Below are positions 1-7,985 of a DNA stretch of 64,000 nt, in pieces. This stretch comes from Geodermatophilus nigrescens. Lineage in GTDB: Bacteria > Actinomycetota > Actinomycetes > Mycobacteriales > Geodermatophilaceae. How positions within the stretch are numbered: position 1 is the first letter of the stretch; the number at the start of each line of letters is the position of its first letter. The stretch is taken from positions 558,001 to 622,000 of the forward strand of contig NZ_FQVX01000002.1 in the NCBI RefSeq assembly GCF_900129495.1, written 5' to 3'. The notes under the pieces are model-generated. The model was not told the origin of the DNA, did not search any database, and saw nothing but the letters and a program-made list of their open reading frames with translations. Made by a program: the position numbers and the translations under genes.

Positions 1-644
1 AGCCGCCGGAACATCTCGACGAAGGCCCGGCGGAAGGGCAGGAGGTCGGCCTCGCTGCGCGGCCGCGGCAGCCCGCGCCGCCCGCGCATCAGCGAGTCCA
101 TGTGCGCGGCGAAGGAGACCCGCCGCAGCCGCGGCCGCCCGTCCGGCCCGAGCACCAGCCGGCGCAGGTAGTCCTCGGAGAAGTCGCCGTGGGTCATGCT
201 CATCGGCTCGCGGCCGTGCCGGCGCATGGCCAGCAGCGTCTCGGCGTGGGCGTCGGGGTCGAGCAGGCTCACCTCGCCGCCGATCAGCTGGGCGTGGCCG
301 TGCGGGCCGCGCAGCTCCTCGAGCAGCGCCATCTGCGCCTCGACCTGGGCGACGGTGTGGCCGCCGTCGACGCGCACCTTGTTCGCGTCGGCCGAGTGGT
401 AGCAGGGCGTGCAGGTGAAGTCGCACTTCGGGAAGACGCCGTGGGTGCCCTCGCAGCCGACGGCGTGGCGGCCGACGAGCTGGGCGGGCGTGCGGGCGGA
501 CTCCGGCAGCTCCGCCCAGCGCCGGGCCAGCGCCGCGGCCTTGAGCCGGGGCACCGGCCGGGTCGCCTCCCGGGCGCCGCGGACCCACGCCCGCACCCGT
601 GCCGCCGTCGCAGTCGCCGTCGCCGTGCTGCTGCTGCGGGTCAT
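1..644 (-). CDS. Radical SAM domain protein, C-terminal part beyond the left edge
   Basis: Reading the minus strand from an ATG at 644 gives an open frame to the window edge (about 214 codons). Residues 74-81 read CDFTCTPC, the C-x3-C-x2-C cluster motif of radical SAM enzymes, which bind a 4Fe-4S cluster and cleave S-adenosylmethionine. A GGE motif (LIGGEVSLLDP) lies further on, at the usual place for SAM binding. The N-terminus has a Ser/Thr/Ala-rich stretch and a charged helix before the core. The substrate is unknown. The cluster context (GVFPKCDFTC, then CYHSADANKV) does not match the MftC pattern I remember, so I do not link it to the mftD gene at 18.8 kb. It is divergent from the VKOR-like gene at 784. 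The family call is firm and the function open. Confidence 0.85.
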   Translation of the reverse strand, partial: MTRSSSTATATATAARVRAWVRGAREATRPVPRLKAAALARRWAELPESARTPAQLVGRHAVGCEGTHGVFPKCDFTCTPCYHSADANKVRVDGGHTVAQVEAQMALLEELRGPHGHAQLIGGEVSLLDPDAHAETLLAMRRHGREPMSMTHGDFSEDYLRRLVLGPDGRPRLRRVSFAAHMDSLMRGRRGLPRPRSEADLLPFRRAFVEMFRR

Positions 645-783
645 CCGCGCTCGCCTCCCCGTGGGCCGCGTCCCGGCCCGCGCCCGCGACTATCCCCGGG
701 ATCGGGCCGACGTGCAGCGCGCGGCCGGGTTGGCCCCCGCCGGTCCGCGGTATCCCGAGAGGGCCCGATCCGAGGAGGACCAC

Positions 784-1359
784 GTGACCCGATCCCCGCT
801 GCGCTCCCGTCCCGCCGGGCCGCCGGCCGCCGCGAGCGGCGGCTCGGGCGGCATCGGCCGCCGCTCCAGCGCCGCCGCCGAGGCCGTCAGCGACGACCTG
901 CGCCGCCGGGACTCCCCGCTGCTGACCCGCCGGCGCCGGGTCGCCGGGCTGGCGCTCGGCGCGATCGCCTCGTTCGTGCCGGTCGCGGCCTACCAGGCGG
1001 GCCTGCTGCGGCACCTGCCCGACCCGCCGCTGCCGTTCCTCGACTCCGACCGGGTGGACGCCTCCGGCGAGGCCTACCGGCTGGGCCTGGTGCCCGACTC
1101 CGCGCTCGGCATCGCCAGTTACGCCGCCACGCTGGCGCTGGCCACCGCGGGCCGGGACGGCCGCCCGCCGTGGCTGGCGCTGGCCACCGCCGCCAAGGTC
1201 GCCGCCGACGCGGCCGGCGCCCTGCTGCTGACCGCCGAGCAGGTCACCCGGCACCGGCGGGTGTGCACCTACTGCACCGCCGCCTCGGCGCTGACGCTGG
1301 CGATGGTGCCGCAGGTGCTCCCGGAGGCCCGGGCCGCCTGGCGGGCGCTGCGCGGCTAG
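784..1359 (+). CDS. Vitamin K epoxide reductase (VKOR)-like membrane protein
   Basis: The 191-residue product starts at GTG 784, chosen because GAGGAGG lies 6-12 bases upstream; longer in-frame starts lack this. After a basic, Gly/Ser-rich N-terminus there are hydrophobic segments near residues 53-72, 105-122 and 130-150, and a final helix entered by C161-T-Y-C164, the redox-active CxxC of VKOR-type proteins. Known family members oxidise quinone-coupled thiols and help form disulfides at the membrane. The usual second cysteine pair of full-length VKOR is not visible, so this may be a lineage-specific derivative without full disulfide-forming activity. It is divergent from the radical SAM gene and its stop overlaps the convergent dehydrogenase gene by 4 bases. 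Confidence 0.7.
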   Translation: MTRSPLRSRPAGPPAAASGGSGGIGRRSSAAAEAVSDDLRRRDSPLLTRRRRVAGLALGAIASFVPVAAYQAGLLRHLPDPPLPFLDSDRVDASGEAYRLGLVPDSALGIASYAATLALATAGRDGRPPWLALATAAKVAADAAGALLLTAEQVTRHRRVCTYCTAASALTLAMVPQVLPEARAAWRALRG

Positions 1360-2219
1360 CCGGCCTCGAGGCCGCGGACCAGCGCGGCCATGTCCACGGC
1401 GCCCGGGTCCTCGATGCGGCCGGCGGCCGCCTCCATCGTCTCGAGCACCGCGGCGGTGAGCCGGTCGTCGACGCCGGAGTCGCGCAGCGCGGTGCGGATG
1501 AGCCGGGCGTCCTTGGCCGCGCCGGTCAGGCCGAAGCTCGGCGGGAAGTCGCCGTCGACCATCAGCCCGCCCTTGAGGTGGGCGTAGGGCGAGTCGACCG
1601 GGCCGCCGTCGATGGCGTCGAGGAAACGCCGCGGGTCCAGGCCGAGCGCGCGGGTGAGCGCAACGGCCTGCGCGGTGCCGGCGGTGAGCATGAACAGCCA
1701 CGAGTTGCAGGCCATCTTGAGCCGGCTGCCCTGCCCGGCCTCGCCGAGCCACAGGGTCCTCGAGCCGAGCGCGTCGAGCACGGGCGCGAGCGGCCCGCGG
1801 GCCTCCTCCGGGCCGGAGGCCAGCATCGTGAGCGCGCCCTCCGCCGCCGGTCGCCGGGTGCCGAGCACCGGGCAGTCGACGAGCACGAGGTCCAGCTCGC
1901 GGGCGGCCGCGACGGTGCGGTCGGCGCCCTCGACGCCGACCGTGGAGCACTGCAGCCAGGTGGTGCCGGCGGCCGGCGCGGCCTGCCGGACGACGTCGAG
2001 CACCGCGTCGGCGTCGAGCAGCATGGTGAGCACGACGTCGGCGCCCTCGGCGGCCTCGCGCGGTGACCCGAGGGCCTCCGCGCCGGTGCCGGTGAGCGCC
2101 CGCGCCTTCGCCGCGTCGCGGTTCCACATCCGCACGGGCAGGCCGGCCCGCCGCAGCGAGCCCACCATCCCCGCGCCCATCGTGCCGGTGCCGAGCACGG
2201 CCACCGTCGGTCCGGTCAT
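1356..2219 (-). CDS. NAD(P)-dependent oxidoreductase, 3-hydroxyisobutyrate dehydrogenase family
   Basis: A complete beta-hydroxyacid dehydrogenase of 287 residues. The dinucleotide-binding motif is G10-T-G12-T-M-G15 at the N-terminus, the substrate-binding segment reads DCPVLGTRRPAAEGAL (typical DAPVSGG position), and the conserved catalytic lysine is K168 in SRLKMACN. The family oxidises 3-hydroxyisobutyrate, tartronate semialdehyde or similar acids, or acts as an imine reductase; the substrate cannot be fixed from sequence. GAGGAG stands 6-11 bases before the ATG. It is the last gene of a minus-strand run (molybdenum hydroxylase subunits, MFS exporter, this gene) with a 39-base gap to the MFS gene, so it may act in the same catabolic route. 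Confidence 0.88.
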   Translation of the reverse strand: MTGPTVAVLGTGTMGAGMVGSLRRAGLPVRMWNRDAAKARALTGTGAEALGSPREAAEGADVVLTMLLDADAVLDVVRQAAPAAGTTWLQCSTVGVEGADRTVAAARELDLVLVDCPVLGTRRPAAEGALTMLASGPEEARGPLAPVLDALGSRTLWLGEAGQGSRLKMACNSWLFMLTAGTAQAVALTRALGLDPRRFLDAIDGGPVDSPYAHLKGGLMVDGDFPPSFGLTGAAKDARLIRTALRDSGVDDRLTAAVLETMEAAAGRIEDPGAVDMAALVRGLEAG

Positions 2220-2258
2220 GCGGGTCTCCTCGATCTCACGCGGGTCGGTCTCGTGCGG

Positions 2259-3791
2259 TCAGTGGTGGGCGGCGTGGCCGTGGCTGTGCACGCCGTCGGG
2301 GCCGTGCCGCTCGTCGGGCTGCTCCGCGGCAGCGGCGGCGTCCTCCGCCCGCGACCGCCGCAGGTCGACGACGCCGAGCACGAGCGCGGCGCCGGCGCCG
2401 AGCACCGACACCGCCAGCCCCGCGGCGGCCGCCGCTGGGTGGTCGCCGGTGGCCGACAGCACCAGGTAGAAGAGCCCGGGCAGCGCCGCGGTGCCGATCG
2501 CGGCGCCGAAGCGCTGCGCGGTCTGCAGCCCGCCACCCGCCGAGCCGGCCATCGACACCGGCACGTCGCGCAGGGTCATCGTGATGTTGGGCGAGATGAC
2601 GAACCCGCCACCGATGCCGCCCAGCAGCAGCGCCGGCGCGACCGCCCAGCCGGCCGCCGACGGCGGGACGACCAGCAGCACGACCGCGGCCGCCGCCAGG
2701 CCCACCATGACGACGGCCAGCCCGATCACGGTGAGCCGGCGCCCGTACTGCTCGACCAGGCGCCCGGCGACCACGGCCGACGACGCCGAGCCGATGGCGA
2801 ACGGGGTGACCGCCAGGCCGGACTGCAGCGGCGTGTAGCCCAGGCCGGTCTGGAAGAACAGCGCGAAGACCAGCCAGATGCCGCTGAACCCGACGAAGTA
2901 CACGGTGCCCAGCGCCGCGCCGATGCCGTAGCCGCGGGTCTGCGTGACCAGCCGCGGGTCGAACACCGGCTGCCCGTCGCGGGCGACCACCCGCCGCTCC
3001 CACGCCACGAACAGCGCCAGCAGCAGCGCGCCGACGGGGAACAGCCACCACAGCCGTGACAGCCCGCCGGACTCGGCCTGCACCAGCGGGAACAGCACCG
3101 CGAGCGCCCCGGCGCCGAGCAGGGCGACGCCGACGCCGTCGATGTGCCCGCGCCCGCCGCTGCCGCCGCGCGGGAGCAGCCGCAGCGCCAGGGCGAAGGC
3201 GACGACGCCGATCGGCACGTTGACGTAGAACAGCCACCGCCAGCCGTCGGGGCCGGACGCGAGGCCGAGGATCGCGCCGCCGGCGATGGGCCCGACGGCG
3301 GTCGAGATGCCGACCGTGGCGCCGAACAGGCCGAACGCCCGCCCGCGCTCGGGCCCGCGGAACAGCTGCTGGATGAGCGCGGAGTTCTGCGGCGCGAGGC
3401 AGCCCGCGGCCAGGCCCTGCACCAGCCGGGCGGCGATCAGCCAGCCCACCGACGGCGCCGCGCCCGCGGCCGCGCTGGAGAGCACGAACCCGGCGAGGCC
3501 GACGAGGAACAGCCGGCGCCGGCCGAGAGCGTCGCCGAGCCGGCCCGCGGGCACGAGCACCAGGCCGAAGGTGAGCGCGTAGCCCGAGACCACCCACTGC
3601 ACGGTCGCCGGCGTCGCGCCGAGGTCGGTCTGCAGCGAGGGCAGGGCCACCGACACGATGCTGACGTCGAGCAGGGTCATGAAGCCGACGACGAGCGTCA
3701 CCGACAGCGCCGACCAGCGCTTCGGGTCGGGGCGGAACTCGTCGCCGGGGGCGGCGCCGGGGGGCGCGTCGGTCTGGGCTCGGGGTGGCAC
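2259..3791 (-). CDS. MFS transporter, DHA2 (14-helix) drug/proton antiporter type
   Basis: The 510-residue product has the length and hydrophobic pattern of EmrB/QacA-type 14-helix exporters. The first helix carries LLDVSIVSVALPSL, the motif D1-like signature of DHA2 proteins, and GRLGDALGRRRLF in the loop between helices 2 and 3 is motif A. It ends in a short His-rich tail (HSHGHAAHH), which is unusual and could bind metal, although it may have no role. The start is GTG, with GGAAGGA about 10 bases upstream. It lies 49 bases downstream of the 2Fe-2S subunit gene and 39 bases before the dehydrogenase gene, so co-transcription is likely. Its cargo may be a substrate or product of the neighbouring molybdenum hydroxylase (inference). 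Confidence 0.9.
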   Translation of the reverse strand: MPPRAQTDAPPGAAPGDEFRPDPKRWSALSVTLVVGFMTLLDVSIVSVALPSLQTDLGATPATVQWVVSGYALTFGLVLVPAGRLGDALGRRRLFLVGLAGFVLSSAAAGAAPSVGWLIAARLVQGLAAGCLAPQNSALIQQLFRGPERGRAFGLFGATVGISTAVGPIAGGAILGLASGPDGWRWLFYVNVPIGVVAFALALRLLPRGGSGGRGHIDGVGVALLGAGALAVLFPLVQAESGGLSRLWWLFPVGALLLALFVAWERRVVARDGQPVFDPRLVTQTRGYGIGAALGTVYFVGFSGIWLVFALFFQTGLGYTPLQSGLAVTPFAIGSASSAVVAGRLVEQYGRRLTVIGLAVVMVGLAAAAVVLLVVPPSAAGWAVAPALLLGGIGGGFVISPNITMTLRDVPVSMAGSAGGGLQTAQRFGAAIGTAALPGLFYLVLSATGDHPAAAAAGLAVSVLGAGAALVLGVVDLRRSRAEDAAAAAEQPDERHGPDGVHSHGHAAHH

Positions 3792-3840
3792 GGGGGTCCT
3801 TCCGGGGTGGTGCGGGTGCGGGTGGCGGGATCGGCGGGTG

Positions 3841-4329
3841 TCAGTCGGCCGCGGGCGGCTCGCCGCGGCCGGCCCGGGCCGCGCGCACGACGGCGCGGCG
3901 GATGCCGACGTAGCCGGTGCAGCGGCAGAGGTTCGAGGCCAGCAGCTCGGTCAGCTTCTGCTCGTCGCGGTCGAGGAAGGGGTCGTCGTCGAGGGCCTGC
4001 TGCAGCAGGGTGAGGAAGCCCGGCGTGCAGAAGCCGCACTGCAGCCCGTGCTCGGCGGAGAACGCCTCCTGCAGCGGGGAGAGCCGGTCGCCGTCGGCCA
4101 GCCCCTCCACGGTGCGCACCTCGGACCCCTCGCACTGCAGCGCGAGCACGAGGCAGGAGCGCACCGCCTCGCCGTCGACCGAGACGGTGCACGAGCCGCA
4201 CACCCCGTGCTCGCAGGCGAGGTTGGTGCCGGTGAGGCCGAGGCCGTCGCGCAGGGCGTCGGCGAGGGAGTCGCGGGCCTCGACGGCGACCCGCCGCGGC
4301 TGCCCGTTCACGGTCATCCGCACGTCCAT
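3841..4329 (-). CDS. (2Fe-2S)-binding small subunit of a xanthine dehydrogenase/CO dehydrogenase-family hydroxylase
   Basis: The 162-residue protein has both iron-sulfur signatures of the family. The plant-ferredoxin-like N-terminal domain has C39, C44, C47 and C59 (CEHGVCGSC core), and the C-terminal helical domain has C98-G-F-C101 and C135-R-C137-TGY. It passes electrons from the molybdenum centre to the FAD subunit. ATG 4329 overlaps the stop of the FAD subunit gene by one base (TGATG), which supports both the start and translational coupling. It is cytoplasmic. Subunit naming as CoxS, XdhC-like or NdhS-like cannot be settled without the substrate. Confidence 0.95.
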   Translation of the reverse strand: MDVRMTVNGQPRRVAVEARDSLADALRDGLGLTGTNLACEHGVCGSCTVSVDGEAVRSCLVLALQCEGSEVRTVEGLADGDRLSPLQEAFSAEHGLQCGFCTPGFLTLLQQALDDDPFLDRDEQKLTELLASNLCRCTGYVGIRRAVVRAARAGRGEPPAAD

Positions 4330-5192
4330 CAGGCCGCCTCCCCCAGCGCCTCGGTGAGCGCCCGCGCGGTGAGCACGCCGAGCGCGTGCCGCCGGTACTC
4401 CGCCGAGCAGTGCGGCTCGGACGCCGGGTCTGCCGCGGCGGCCGCGGCGTCGGCGGCCGCGCGCACCGCATCCGGGGACCCGTCGCTGCCGACCAGGGCC
4501 GCCTCGGCCTCCGCCGCGCGCACGGGGACGCCGGCGGCGTTGGCCAGGCCGATGCGGGCCCGGGTCACCCGGCCGGCCGCGACGTGCACGGCGCAGCCGG
4601 CGGCGGCCAGCGCGAAGCTGCCGGAGGTGCGGCGCAGCTCGGCGAACCCGACGCCGGCACCCGCGCCGAGCAGCGGCAGCGTCACCGCGGTGAGCACCTC
4701 GTCCGGGGCGCGCTGCGTGCGGTGCGGCCCGCGGAACCAGTCTTCGGCGGCGACCTCCCGCTCCCCCGCCGGTCCGCGCACGGTCATCCGCGCGTCCAGC
4801 GCCCGGGCCAGCGCGCACCACTCGGCGGCCGGGTGCGCCCAGGCCAGCGACCCGGCGAAGGTGCCCCGGGCCCGGATCGGCGGGTGCGCCACGTAGGCGG
4901 CCGCGCGGCGCAGCAGCCGCGCGAGCGGGTCGTCGAGCTCCAGCCGCTCGACGGCGGCGTGCCGGACCAGCGCGCCCAGGCGCAGCTCGCCGTCGGCCAC
5001 GGCCAGGCCGGCGAGGTCCGCCGCCCCCGCGAGGTCGACCAGGACGCCGCGGCGCACGTCGCCGTAGCGCAGCTCCAGCAGCAGGCTCTGCCCGCCGGCG
5101 AGCACCGCCGCGTCGTCGCCCGACTCGGCCAGCAGCGCGACCGCCTCGTCGGCGGAGCCGGCCCGGCGGTAGCTGATCGGCGGGAGCTTCAC
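4329..5192 (-). CDS. FAD-binding medium subunit of the molybdenum hydroxylase
   Basis: The 287-residue product belongs to the CoxM/XdhB FAD-binding family. The N-terminus shows the PPISYRRAGSADEAVALLAE start and the FAD loop LAGGQSLL (residues about 31-38); the second FAD region is GTFAGSLAWAHPAAEW, where most relatives have TIGG. The C-terminal CO dehydrogenase flavoprotein domain follows. GTG 5192 is chosen because GGGGAAG lies just upstream; an in-frame ATG at 5257 would sit on the divergent gene. It heads the minus-strand operon. Only 64 bases separate its start from that of the large subunit on the other strand, so the three subunits are probably controlled from one shared divergent promoter region. 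Confidence 0.93.
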   Translation of the reverse strand: MKLPPISYRRAGSADEAVALLAESGDDAAVLAGGQSLLLELRYGDVRRGVLVDLAGAADLAGLAVADGELRLGALVRHAAVERLELDDPLARLLRRAAAYVAHPPIRARGTFAGSLAWAHPAAEWCALARALDARMTVRGPAGEREVAAEDWFRGPHRTQRAPDEVLTAVTLPLLGAGAGVGFAELRRTSGSFALAAAGCAVHVAAGRVTRARIGLANAAGVPVRAAEAEAALVGSDGSPDAVRAAADAAAAAADPASEPHCSAEYRRHALGVLTARALTEALGEAA

Positions 5193-5256
5193 GGCTTCCC
5201 CGGCCGGCGATCGGGTAGGTGCACCAGGCAACAGTGCCCACGGAAGGGGTCGGGTC

Positions 5257-7512
5257 ATGCGCCGTCTCGGCGATCCGCTGCCGCGCCGGGAGGACGCCGA
5301 CCTCCTGACCGGTCGCGCCCGCACCGTCGCCGACCTGACCGCCGCGGACGTCGGCGCCCCGGTCCTGGAGCTCGCGTTCGTCCGGAGCCCGGTGGCGCAC
5401 GGGCGGCTGCGCGGCGCCGACGTGACCGCCGCGCGGGAGGTGCCCGGCGTCGCCGGCGCCTGGGCCGCCGCCGACCTGCCCGGCCTGCCGCCCACCCCGG
5501 TGCCGCCGGCCGGCCGGGGCGCGCTGGCCGGCCGGGACTGGGCCGCGCTGGCCGCCGACCGGGTGCGCTTCGTCGGCCAGCCGGTGGCCGTGGTCGCCGC
5601 CGACAGCCGGGCGCACGCCGAGGACGGCGCCCGCCGGGTCGTCCTCGACGTCGAGGAGCTGCCCCCGGTGCTCGGCGTCCGCGCGGCGCTGGCCGACGAC
5701 GCCCCGCGGCTCTGGGACGGCCGCGACAACGTGGCGCAGGTGCACACCTCCGACGAGACGCCCGACGACCTCGCGGACGCGTTCGCCGGCGCGCCGGTCG
5801 TCGTCGAGGGCCGGTTCCGCCAGCCCCGGCTGCTGCCCACCTCGCTGGAGGGCCGCGCGGTGCTGGCCCGCCCCGACGACGGCGGCGGGGTGACCGTGTG
5901 GGTGTCCCACCAGGCGCCGCACAGCCTGCGCGGGGCGCTGGCCGAGGCGTTCGCGCTCGACCCGCGGCAGGTGCGGGTGGTCGTGCCGGCCACCGGCGGC
6001 GCGTTCGGCGCGAAGAGCCAGGGCTATCCCGAGTACGTCGTCGCGGTGGCGCTCGCCCGGCTGACCGGGCGGCCGGTGCGCTGGTCGGAGGACCGCATCG
6101 AGGCGATGACAGCGGCCACCCGCGGGCGCGGCCAGGACCAGGTCACGCGCATGGCCGCCGACGCCGACGGCCGGATCCTCGCCTACTCGCTCGACGTGCT
6201 CGCCGACCTCGGCGCCTATCCGCACACCGGTGCCCAGGTGCCGTCCTTCACCGTCGGCATGGCCACCGGCGCGTACCGGACGCCGCGGGTGGGCGCGCGG
6301 GCCACCTGCGTGCTCACCACGACGCCGCCCAGCTCCTCCTACCGCGGCGCCGGGCGCCCGGAGGCGGCCTACGCGGTGGAGCGGACGGTGGACCTGCTGG
6401 CCCGCCGGCTCGGGATGGACCCCGCCGAGCTCCGCCGGCGCAACCTCCTCCGCCCCGACGAGCTCCCGTACGAGACGCCGACCGGCCGCATGTACGACTC
6501 CGGCGACTACGGCGCGGCGCTGGAGAGACTGCTCGCGGAGGTGGGGTACGACGACGTCCGCGCCGAGCAGGCCCGCCGCCGCGCGGACGGCGGGCGGCCG
6601 CTGGGCATCGGGCTGGCCACCTACGTCGAGCGGTCCGGGGCGGCGCCGCACAGCCCCGAGTACGGCGCGGTCGAGGCCTGCCCGGACGGCACCGTGGTGG
6701 CGCGCACCGGCTCGCAGTCGACGGGGCAGGGCCACCTCACCGCGTTCGCGCAGGTGGTCGCGGCGGCGCTGGACGTCGACCTCGACGCCGTCCGGGTCGT
6801 GCAGGGCGACACCGCCGAGGTGCCCGACGGGTTCGGCAGCTTCGGCAGCCGGTCGATGCAGGTCGGTGGCGGCGCGCTGTGGCTCGCCGCGCAGCGGCTG
6901 GTGCAGGAGGCCCGCCGCCGGTTCGCCGTGCACCGCGGCACCGCCGACGACGCCGTCTCCTACGCCGCCGGGGTCCTGTCGGCGCCCGGCGCGCAGCCGA
7001 TGACGCTGGCCGAGGTCGCGGCGGCCACCGGCCCGCTCACCGGCGAGGAGTCCTTCACCCCGCCGCAGGCCTTCCCCTACGGTGCCTACGCCGCGGTGGT
7101 GGAGGTCGACCCCGACCTCGGCGTCGTCGACGTGCAGCGGCTGGTCGCCGTCGACGACTACGGCGTGGTGGTCAACCCGCTGCTCGTCGACGGGCAGGGC
7201 TACGGCTCGGTCACCCAGGGGCTCGGGCAGGCGCTCACCGAGGAGGCGGTCACCGCGCCCGACGGCCGCCCGGCGGCCACCTCGCTGCTCGACCACCTGC
7301 TGCCCACCGCCGCCGACGTGCCGCCGGTTCAGCTGGAGGAGACCGCGGTGCCCAACCCGAACCAGCCGTTCGGCGCGAAGGGCGCCGGCGAGGCGGGGTG
7401 CATCGGGGTGCCGCCGGCGGTGGTCAACGCCGTCTGCGACGCCCTCGACGTCGACTCGGTGGACATGCCACTGACCCCGGAGACCGTCTGGCGGGCGCTC
7501 CGGGGCCGGTGA
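5257..7512 (+). CDS. Molybdopterin-binding large subunit, xanthine dehydrogenase/aldehyde oxidase family
   Basis: The 751-residue product has the normal length for a CoxL/XdhA-type catalytic subunit. Near residue 360 it reads SSYRGAGRPEA. This is the form II (AYRGAGR-like) active-site loop and not the AYxCSFR loop of true form I CO dehydrogenase, so real CO oxidation is unlikely. The catalytic glutamate lies in GAKGAGEAG around residue 711. The N-terminal a/b hammerhead domain begins with LPRREDADLLTG, typical of the family. It would hydroxylate an aldehyde or N-heterocycle using water and Mo-molybdopterin cytosine dinucleotide. GGAAGGGG precedes ATG 5257. Its partners are on the opposite strand, and a RidA gene converges on its 3' end. 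Confidence 0.93.
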   Translation: MRRLGDPLPRREDADLLTGRARTVADLTAADVGAPVLELAFVRSPVAHGRLRGADVTAAREVPGVAGAWAAADLPGLPPTPVPPAGRGALAGRDWAALAADRVRFVGQPVAVVAADSRAHAEDGARRVVLDVEELPPVLGVRAALADDAPRLWDGRDNVAQVHTSDETPDDLADAFAGAPVVVEGRFRQPRLLPTSLEGRAVLARPDDGGGVTVWVSHQAPHSLRGALAEAFALDPRQVRVVVPATGGAFGAKSQGYPEYVVAVALARLTGRPVRWSEDRIEAMTAATRGRGQDQVTRMAADADGRILAYSLDVLADLGAYPHTGAQVPSFTVGMATGAYRTPRVGARATCVLTTTPPSSSYRGAGRPEAAYAVERTVDLLARRLGMDPAELRRRNLLRPDELPYETPTGRMYDSGDYGAALERLLAEVGYDDVRAEQARRRADGGRPLGIGLATYVERSGAAPHSPEYGAVEACPDGTVVARTGSQSTGQGHLTAFAQVVAAALDVDLDAVRVVQGDTAEVPDGFGSFGSRSMQVGGGALWLAAQRLVQEARRRFAVHRGTADDAVSYAAGVLSAPGAQPMTLAEVAAATGPLTGEESFTPPQAFPYGAYAAVVEVDPDLGVVDVQRLVAVDDYGVVVNPLLVDGQGYGSVTQGLGQALTEEAVTAPDGRPAATSLLDHLLPTAADVPPVQLEETAVPNPNQPFGAKGAGEAGCIGVPPAVVNAVCDALDVDSVDMPLTPETVWRALRGR

Positions 7513-7518
7513 CGGCGG

Positions 7519-7926
7519 TCAGTCGAGCACGGCGGTGGCGTCGACCTCGATGAGCAGGTCCGGCTCGGCCAGCGCGGCCACCGGGATGAGGGTGACCGGC
7601 CGGGTCAGGTCGCGGCCGAGCCGGGCCGACGCCCGGGCCACGCCCTCGCCGAGCGCGGCCAGCTTGTCGGGGCTCCAGTCGACGACGTACAGGACGAGCT
7701 TGGCGACGTCGTCGACCGTGCCGCCGGCGGCGTCCAGCGCGGTGGCCACGTTGAGGAACGCCTGCTCGGTCTGCGCCGCGAGGTCGCCGGCGCCGACCGG
7801 CTCCCCCTCGGCGGTGCGGGCGACCTGGCCGGCCAGGTAGACGGTGCGGCTGCCGGTGGCCACGGCCATCTGCCGGTAGACGCCGGGGACGGGCAGGCCG
7901 GGCGGGTCGATCAGCTGGACGGTCAC
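7519..7926 (-). CDS. RidA family protein (reactive enamine/imine deaminase or relative)
   Basis: The 135-residue protein has the length and order of the YjgF/YER057c/UK114 family: an early SRTVYLAGQVAR strand, the AQTEQAFLNVATALDAAGG helix and the LVLYVVDW strand. RidA enzymes hydrolyse reactive enamines and imines made in amino-acid or N-heterocycle metabolism; many Rid-family members act in catabolic operons. I could not confirm the RidA arginine: the C-terminal segment reads LIEVDATAVLD where RidA proper has xxEIEAIA, so it may belong to a non-deaminase subgroup. GAGGAGG precedes GTG 7926. It is divergent from the TetR regulator and shares its operator, so it is probably that regulator's main target. 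Confidence 0.88.
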   Translation of the reverse strand: MTVQLIDPPGLPVPGVYRQMAVATGSRTVYLAGQVARTAEGEPVGAGDLAAQTEQAFLNVATALDAAGGTVDDVAKLVLYVVDWSPDKLAALGEGVARASARLGRDLTRPVTLIPVAALAEPDLLIEVDATAVLD

Positions 7927-7953
7927 GGTTCCTCCTCGGGAGTGGCGGGGGCC

Positions 7954-7976
7954 GTAACATAGCAGCGCTATGCTAC
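7954..7976. promoter_or_regulatory. Palindromic operator between ridA-like and tetR genes
   Basis: A 23-base inverted repeat has arms GTAACATAGC and GCTATGCTAC around a 3-base centre, with one mismatch. This is the size and symmetry of TetR-family operators. It overlaps TANNNT -10 boxes of both divergent genes: TATGCT at 7969-7974 or TACGGT at 7974-7979 for tetR, and TATGTT on the minus strand for the RidA gene. Binding by the regulator would therefore shut both promoters. The palindrome is seen; the TetR-operator role is inferred. Confidence 0.8.
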
Positions 7977-7985
7977 GGTGCGCCA

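Noticed and set aside
5257..7512. Large molybdopterin subunit as aerobic CO dehydrogenase CoxL
   Set aside because: The active-site loop reads SYRGAGR (form II type) and not AYxCSFR with the Cu/Se-linked cysteine of true CO dehydrogenase.
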